From assembly GCA_938022295.1 (NCBI GenBank), contig CALIDR010000017.1, positions 1 to 10,783 on the forward strand: DNA of 10,783 bases, written 5' to 3'. Source of the DNA: an uncultured Burkholderiaceae bacterium (GTDB taxonomy: Bacteria; Pseudomonadota; Gammaproteobacteria; Burkholderiales; Burkholderiaceae_C). The notes under the pieces are model-generated. The model saw only the letters and a list, made by a program, of their open reading frames with translations, ran no database searches and was not told the DNA's origin. A program made the translations under genes and the position numbers. Numbering within the stretch: the first letter of the stretch is position 1; each line of letters starts with the position of its first letter. This document shows positions 7,022-10,783 of the stretch, one piece after another.

Positions 7022-8167
7022 TCACGCCGCAGTGGCGGCTGCGCTGGCGGCAATCGCCGCCGCCACCGCGCCCCAGGTCGCCTCGAACGCCTCCGGCGTG
7101 AAGCCGGCGCCCGAGGGCAGCCAGTCGGCGGTGCGGCCGCCGGCGAGCGTGTAGTGGCAGACGACGTCGAGGTGGTCGGCGCGCGCGGCGTGCAGCAGGC
7201 GGCCGTGCAGCTGGCTCAGCGTCGGCACGATGCCGTCGTTGGTCGCCGGCGTGACGGCAAAGCCCAGGCCGCGCTCGAGCGCGCGGCGGTCGGCCGGCGC
7301 CGGCTTCGGATACGGGTAGTGCGGGTGCGGGCGCGCCGTCAGCGCGTGCAGCAGGCGGAACAGCGAGCGCAGCGCGAGGTACTCGGGGTCGAGCAGTTCG
7401 CGGTCGAGCCCCTCGCGCGGCGGCGGCACGCCGGCGACGACGCAGCCGTAGGCGATGCCCTCGCGGTCGGCGACGGCGGCGTCGAACAGCGCCGTGCCCT
7501 CGGGCGTGAGCTGCAGCACCGCGCCCTGGTCGCTCTCGATCTCGGCGAGGTAGCGCCACAGGCGGTCGCGGTGGTCGAGGCGGATGCGGTCGAGCACGCG
7601 CTCGGCGATGCGGTCGAGCGCGCCGCCGCCGCGGCCGAGCCAGTTGTCCACCCGAGCGACGGCGGCGATCGCCTTCGCCGCCGCGACGACGGCGCCGCGC
7701 CCCGGCCCCGAGGTCGCGAGGCCTGTCAGCACGACGAGCAGCGACTGGCCCTGCACGGTGGCGAACTGGTTCGCCAGCGGGGTGCCGTGGTGCGGCGTGG
7801 CCACCGACACCACGCTGCGCGTGCGCTCGGCGATGCGCCTGGCGCTGTCGTCGGCGCCGATGCGCGCCCCCGGCGTCAGCAGCATGCGCACGTCCAGCCC
7901 GCCGGTGGAGTGGCCGACGAAGTGCAGCGCGCGGGCCGCCAGGCCGCCGCGGCGCAGCACCTGGCGGCGCAGTTCGTCGGCGCGGCGCGGGATCGACGCC
8001 GTGGGCTGCGTCTTGCAGCGCACGATGCGCGCGTCGACGCCGAGCCGGGTGAGGCTGCGGCGCAGCGTCTGCTCGACGCGCTCGAAGTAGCTCACCGCGC
8101 CGACCGACGTGAAGCCGAAGAACCCCGGCACCAGGAACACGAGCGTGGGCGGCAGGGCGCGGGGCAT
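7022..8167 (-). CDS. Lipase-like alpha/beta hydrolase
   Basis: 381 aa. It resembles bacterial triacylglycerol-lipase-type alpha/beta hydrolases: an N-terminal strand and oxyanion region LVFLVPGFFGF (9-19), the nucleophile elbow GHSTGG (85-90, Ser87), an Asp in TNDGIVP (309-315, Asp311) and a His in ADHLD (330-334, His332). The NDG and DHLD contexts are characteristic of lipases. VATPHHGTP (122-130) fits the segment after the elbow. No signal peptide is visible, so a cytosolic enzyme is more likely than a secreted lipase. The start at 8167 was chosen because the frame upstream is Arg/Ala-rich and featureless while the protein fold begins right after this Met; no clear Shine-Dalgarno is seen. 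It is the first gene of the minus-strand cluster. Substrate unknown; the catalytic triad is assigned by eye. Confidence 0.87.
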   Translation of the reverse strand: MPRALPPTLVFLVPGFFGFTSVGAVSYFERVEQTLRRSLTRLGVDARIVRCKTQPTASIPRRADELRRQVLRRGGLAARALHFVGHSTGGLDVRMLLTPGARIGADDSARRIAERTRSVVSVATPHHGTPLANQFATVQGQSLLVVLTGLATSGPGRGAVVAAAKAIAAVARVDNWLGRGGGALDRIAERVLDRIRLDHRDRLWRYLAEIESDQGAVLQLTPEGTALFDAAVADREGIAYGCVVAGVPPPREGLDRELLDPEYLALRSLFRLLHALTARPHPHYPYPKPAPADRRALERGLGFAVTPATNDGIVPTLSQLHGRLLHAARADHLDVVCHYTLAGGRTADWLPSGAGFTPEAFEATWGAVAAAIAASAAATAA

Positions 8168-8324
8168 GCGGCCATTGTGCGCGTGCGTGCGCGATCGGCC
8201 GGCGAGCCCGCGGGGCTTCGTCGCGCGGGCGGGCGCGGTTCGGCAGAATCGCAGGCGCGCGGGCGCAGTTGCCCGGTCCGCGGCGGGGGTGCCGCGCCGG
8301 AGTCGTCGTGGCGCGCAAGACCCC
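8168..8324. promoter_or_regulatory. Divergent intergenic region, probable promoters both ways
   Basis: These 157 bases separate the minus-strand hydrolase cluster from the plus-strand group and must serve both. Candidate -10 boxes are CACAAT on the minus strand (plus-strand 8174-8179), very close to the lipase-like start and so implying a very short leader, and CAGAAT on the plus strand (8244-8249). Neither has a convincing -35 at the right spacing. The region assignment follows from gene orientation; the individual boxes are tentative. Confidence 0.35.
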
Positions 8325-9308
8325 ATGGATCGCCAGCCGCTGACGCATCACGAGATCCTGTCGCTGGTCGCGCCGTTCACGCGCGCCGGCCGCCACGTCG
8401 ACCTCGCGGCGAGCGACCGCGGCGAGCGCAAGATCGTCTTCAGGCCGCGCGAGATCGCCGCCGCGTCGCCCTCCGGGCCGGCGCTGCGCGAGGTGTTGCG
8501 GCTCGAGTGCTACGCGCGCGGGCGCTTCCGCCTCGTGCGCACGCTGACCGACGCCGCGACCGGGCTCGAGGCGAACCTGCGCATCGACGGCAGCGACCCG
8601 GCGGCGCTGCTGACCGCCGTCGACGCCGTCGATCCGCACGGCCACTTCCGCCGCGGCGCCGGCTACACGATCGCGTTCAGCCACGACCTGGAGACGGTGC
8701 GCGGCCACGAGCGCCGCGTGCTCGCGCTCGGCGAGGCGCGCGTCGACGGGTTGACGCTGCTGCTGCGGCCGTCCAACGTCGCCGGCATGCCGGCCGACCT
8801 CGAGCTCGCCCCGTGCCCCGGCGAGCGCTTCGAGCTGCCCGACGACCTGCTCGCCGTGCTCGGCTGGGCGTGGCGGCGGCTCGTGCCGCGCCACGACGGC
8901 TGGCGCAGCCTGGTCAAGGTGGCGCGCTTCGAGCCGGCGCGCAGCCGCGACGCCGAAGCCAAGCTCGTGCGCGCGGCCGAGCACCTGGCGCGCACGCTGG
9001 CCGAGCCGCCGGCGCGGTTCCACGACCGCCTGCTGCGCGCGCGCTGGGGCGTCACGCTGCGGCGGGCGCTGCCGCTCGTGATCGGCGTCGGCGTGCTCGC
9101 GGCGTCGCCGCTGCTGCTGTACCTCGAGCTGTCGCCCGACTCGATGTGGCGGATGGTGATCTTCAACGCGCCGCCGCTGCTGATGGTCGCGTTCTTCTCG
9201 CTGCACGAGATGCCGCGCTTCGAGATCCCGCCGCCGCCGCGGCGGCCGACCGCACCTTCGTGGCGCGTCGGCGCGGGCGAGCCGGCGGTCGCGCTGCAGG
9301 CGCCGTGA
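8325..9308 (+). CDS. Membrane-anchored protein of unknown function
   Basis: 327 aa, not assigned to a known family. Residues 1-240 look soluble, with alternating charged and hydrophobic segments (HHEILSLVAPFTRAGRHVDL, 8-27; KIVFRPREI, 36-44; YTIAFSHDL, 114-122) and no recognisable catalytic motif. Two hydrophobic stretches near the C-terminus (about 247-268 and 276-292) should form a membrane hairpin, followed by a Pro-rich tail (300-312). The bulk of the protein would then face the cytosol. The ATG at 8325 was chosen because the sequence becomes protein-like there. An in-frame GTG at 8289 is possible but adds only an Arg-rich segment, and no strong Shine-Dalgarno is seen. It is 46 bases upstream of the MoxR ATPase gene and probably co-transcribed with it, so it may anchor or serve that system; this is inference from position. 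Confidence 0.85.
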   Translation: MDRQPLTHHEILSLVAPFTRAGRHVDLAASDRGERKIVFRPREIAAASPSGPALREVLRLECYARGRFRLVRTLTDAATGLEANLRIDGSDPAALLTAVDAVDPHGHFRRGAGYTIAFSHDLETVRGHERRVLALGEARVDGLTLLLRPSNVAGMPADLELAPCPGERFELPDDLLAVLGWAWRRLVPRHDGWRSLVKVARFEPARSRDAEAKLVRAAEHLARTLAEPPARFHDRLLRARWGVTLRRALPLVIGVGVLAASPLLLYLELSPDSMWRMVIFNAPPLLMVAFFSLHEMPRFEIPPPPRRPTAPSWRVGAGEPAVALQAP

Positions 9309-9339
9309 GCCGCGCGCCGGGCCGCATCCCAACGCCTTC

Positions 9340-9344
9340 GAGGA
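9340..9344 (+). promoter_or_regulatory. Shine-Dalgarno GAGGA for the MoxR-type ATPase
   Basis: GAGGA lies 10 bases before the ATG at 9355, supporting that start over the in-frame ATG at 9370, which has no comparable site. Confidence 0.6.
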
Positions 9345-9354
9345 CCGATTCCCG

Positions 9355-10464
9355 ATGCTCGGCAACCCGATGAACCTCCCCCCGGTGTCGATCGCGACCG
9401 CGAAGGCGGCGCTCGTCGAACAGTTCGCCGACCCGGTGCTGCGCCGCCGGGCGTCGATGCTGTGGGGCACGCGCGGCGTGGGCAAGAGCTCGATCGTGCG
9501 CCAGGTCGCCGAGCACCACGGCGTGCCGCTGGTGGACCTGCGGCTGACGACGATCGAGCCGGTGGACATCCGCGGCGCGATCTACGCCGACGACGTGCAG
9601 GGCCGCACGGTGTGGTTCCCGCCCGAGTTCCTGCCAGGGGCGGACCGGCCCGCCGGCATCCTGTTCCTCGACGAGCTGACCGCGGCCGACCAGCGGCTGC
9701 AGATCTCGGCGTATTCGCTGATCCTCGACCGGCGCGTGGGGCACTACGTGCTGCCCGACGGCTGGCAGATCGTCGCCGCCGGCAACGCGAGCTTCCACGG
9801 CGCGGTGTGCCACGACATGGGCACGGCGCTGGCGGACCGCATGTTCCACTTCAACGTGCAGACCGCGATCGACGCCTTCCTCGCCCACGCGGTGGCGCAG
9901 GGCTTCGCGCCCGAGGTGATGGCGTACCTGAAGGTGCGCCCCGACAAGCTGGACGACACCGCCGCCCAGCTCGCCAACGACCACCTCGTGGGCGCCAGCC
10001 CGCGCGGCTGGGAAGACGTCTCGAGCGTGCTGAAGTCGAACCTCTCGGATGCGGCCAAGCGCGTCTTCGTGCAGGGCCGCATCGGCGCGGCCAACGCGGC
10101 CGAGTTCTTCGGCGTGCTGCGCGAGATCCAGGCCGGCGCCGACGTCGTCGCGCTGCTCGCCGCCAGGCGCGGCGACGACACGATCGCGCTGCTGCCGCGC
10201 ACGCTCGACGGCCTGTACGGCCTCGTTTACGGGCTGCTCGCCGCCTGCACCGACGCCCCGACGCTCGCGCGCGCGCTCGAGATCGTCGAGCAGCTGCCCG
10301 AGGCGCGCGGGCCCACCCCGCTGCCGCTGCGCGAGGCGCAGACGCTGGCGATGGAGCTGCTGCTGCAGAAGGCGCTCGAGGCGGGGCTGGAAGCGACGGT
10401 GCTCGACAGCGCCGCGTACCGCCGCTACGACGAGCAGCGGCGCCGCCAGCCGGCGCATGCCTGA
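9355..10464 (+). CDS. MoxR-type AAA+ ATPase
   Basis: 369 aa. The AAA+ core shows Walker A GTRGVGKS (38-45), Walker B ILFLDE (102-107), sensor 1 in AAGN (141-144, Asn144), a candidate arginine finger R162 in LADRM (159-163) and a sensor-2-like Arg in SPRGWE (215-220, R217). The segment between the Walker motifs (TIEPVDIRGA, 66-75) and the LTAADQRLQ stretch after Walker B (108-116) are typical of MoxR-like enzymes, which act as ATP-driven chaperones that remodel or load metal into partner proteins, usually with a VWA-domain partner encoded next door. A helical C-terminal region (about 225-369) follows. The next gene starts inside its last codons (8-base overlap), consistent with an ATPase/partner unit. 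The exact client is unknown. Confidence 0.92.
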   Translation: MLGNPMNLPPVSIATAKAALVEQFADPVLRRRASMLWGTRGVGKSSIVRQVAEHHGVPLVDLRLTTIEPVDIRGAIYADDVQGRTVWFPPEFLPGADRPAGILFLDELTAADQRLQISAYSLILDRRVGHYVLPDGWQIVAAGNASFHGAVCHDMGTALADRMFHFNVQTAIDAFLAHAVAQGFAPEVMAYLKVRPDKLDDTAAQLANDHLVGASPRGWEDVSSVLKSNLSDAAKRVFVQGRIGAANAAEFFGVLREIQAGADVVALLAARRGDDTIALLPRTLDGLYGLVYGLLAACTDAPTLARALEIVEQLPEARGPTPLPLREAQTLAMELLLQKALEAGLEATVLDSAAYRRYDEQRRRQPAHA

Positions 10465-10783
10465 AGCCTCGGCGCTGTACGAGCACCGCGGCACGCCGGC
10501 GGTGCAGCGGCTGGTCGAGTTCGCGCCGTGCACCGGCGGGCTGGCGCTGTGGATGCAGCACGTCGACGTCGACGCCGCCGACGCCGCGCTCGACGCCCGG
10601 GCGCACGCGGGCGCCGTCGCGCCGGTGACGACCGACGGCACCACGCTGCGCTACCACCCCGCGTTCGCGCAGCTGCCGCTGCCGCTGCAGGCCGGCTGGG
10701 TCGCGCACGCGGCGCTGCACGTCGCGCTGCGCCACCCGCAGCGGCTGCAGGCGCTGCGGCAGGCCGCGGGCGACGTCGACCCG
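10457..10783 (+). CDS. DUF2201-like putative metallopeptidase/VWA-family protein, N-terminal part
   Basis: The first 109 codons; the gene continues past the window edge. It is too short to have been judged on length alone, but it starts with an ATG overlapping the MoxR stop by 8 bases, stays open to the end and has neighbour-like codon use. Residues 81-96 (WVAHAALHVALRHPQR) resemble the HExxH-like helix of the DUF2201 N-terminal putative metallopeptidase domain, whose proteins carry a C-terminal VWA-like domain and usually sit beside a MoxR-type ATPase. Here the position of the catalytic Glu is Ala (HAALH, 84-88), which would argue against peptidase activity if the alignment is right. The expected VWA-like half would lie beyond the window. 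The family call rests on this motif plus the neighbour. Confidence 0.72.
   Translation, partial: MPEASALYEHRGTPAVQRLVEFAPCTGGLALWMQHVDVDAADAALDARAHAGAVAPVTTDGTTLRYHPAFAQLPLPLQAGWVAHAALHVALRHPQRLQALRQAAGDVDP

Noticed and set aside
8109..8324. Upstream extension of the membrane-protein gene into the divergent region
   Set aside because: The extension is Arg-rich, overlaps the lipase-like start region antisense and shows no fold. The protein-like sequence begins at the ATG at 8325.
5405..9373. A 1322-codon open frame on the plus strand, antisense to the hydrolase cluster
   Set aside because: It has no domain, its composition is Arg/Ala/Gly/His-rich, and it runs antisense to four well-supported genes. 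Long stop-free antisense frames are expected here.
4773..9569. A 1598-codon open frame on the minus strand spanning several genes
   Set aside because: Only its first-frame tail (5297-4773) is a real protein. The rest is Arg/Pro/Ala-rich shadow sequence of the other minus-strand and opposing genes, a product of very high GC at third codon positions.

Overview
This window is very GC-rich (about three quarters G+C by eye). Its codon use and protein styles resemble the Burkholderiales, loosely the Rubrivivax/Leptothrix-type lineages. That placement is inferred from composition and family resemblance, not from any marker gene. No RNA gene, insertion sequence or CRISPR array is visible.

Layout. 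Bases 1-542 hold no convincing complete gene. They contain a roughly 240-base nested inverted repeat (22-261) and a separate 9-bp hairpin (344-374). Next come two plus-strand genes joined by an ATGA stop/start overlap. The first (543-2363) is a protein-kinase-like domain that has lost its catalytic residues, fused to an HDOD domain. The second (2360-4762) is an apparently active Ser/Thr kinase fused to HDOD and a C-terminal GAF-like domain. They look like diverged paralogues expressed together, probably a signalling module in which the pseudokinase regulates or scaffolds the active kinase.

A minus-strand cluster converges on this pair with only 10 bases between stop codons. Read in its own direction it is: a lipase-like alpha/beta hydrolase (8167-7022), an HSL-type esterase (6976-5981), a class I SAM methyltransferase (5947-5294) and a divergent family I inorganic-pyrophosphatase-like protein (5297-4773). 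Gaps are 45 and 33 bases, then a 4-base overlap, so it is probably one operon. No shared pathway can be read from the sequence.

From a divergent intergenic region (8168-8324) a second plus-strand group runs rightward. It comprises a conserved-looking membrane-anchored protein of unknown function (8325-9308), a MoxR-type AAA+ ATPase (9355-10464), and, overlapping it by 8 bases, the start of a protein resembling the DUF2201 putative metallopeptidase/VWA-like family (10457 onward, cut by the window edge). MoxR ATPases commonly pair with VWA-type partners, and this part fits that pattern.

The strongest candidates for something new are the coupled pseudokinase-HDOD / kinase-HDOD-GAF pair and the structured repeat upstream of it. 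The MoxR/DUF2201 unit with its extra membrane protein comes next.
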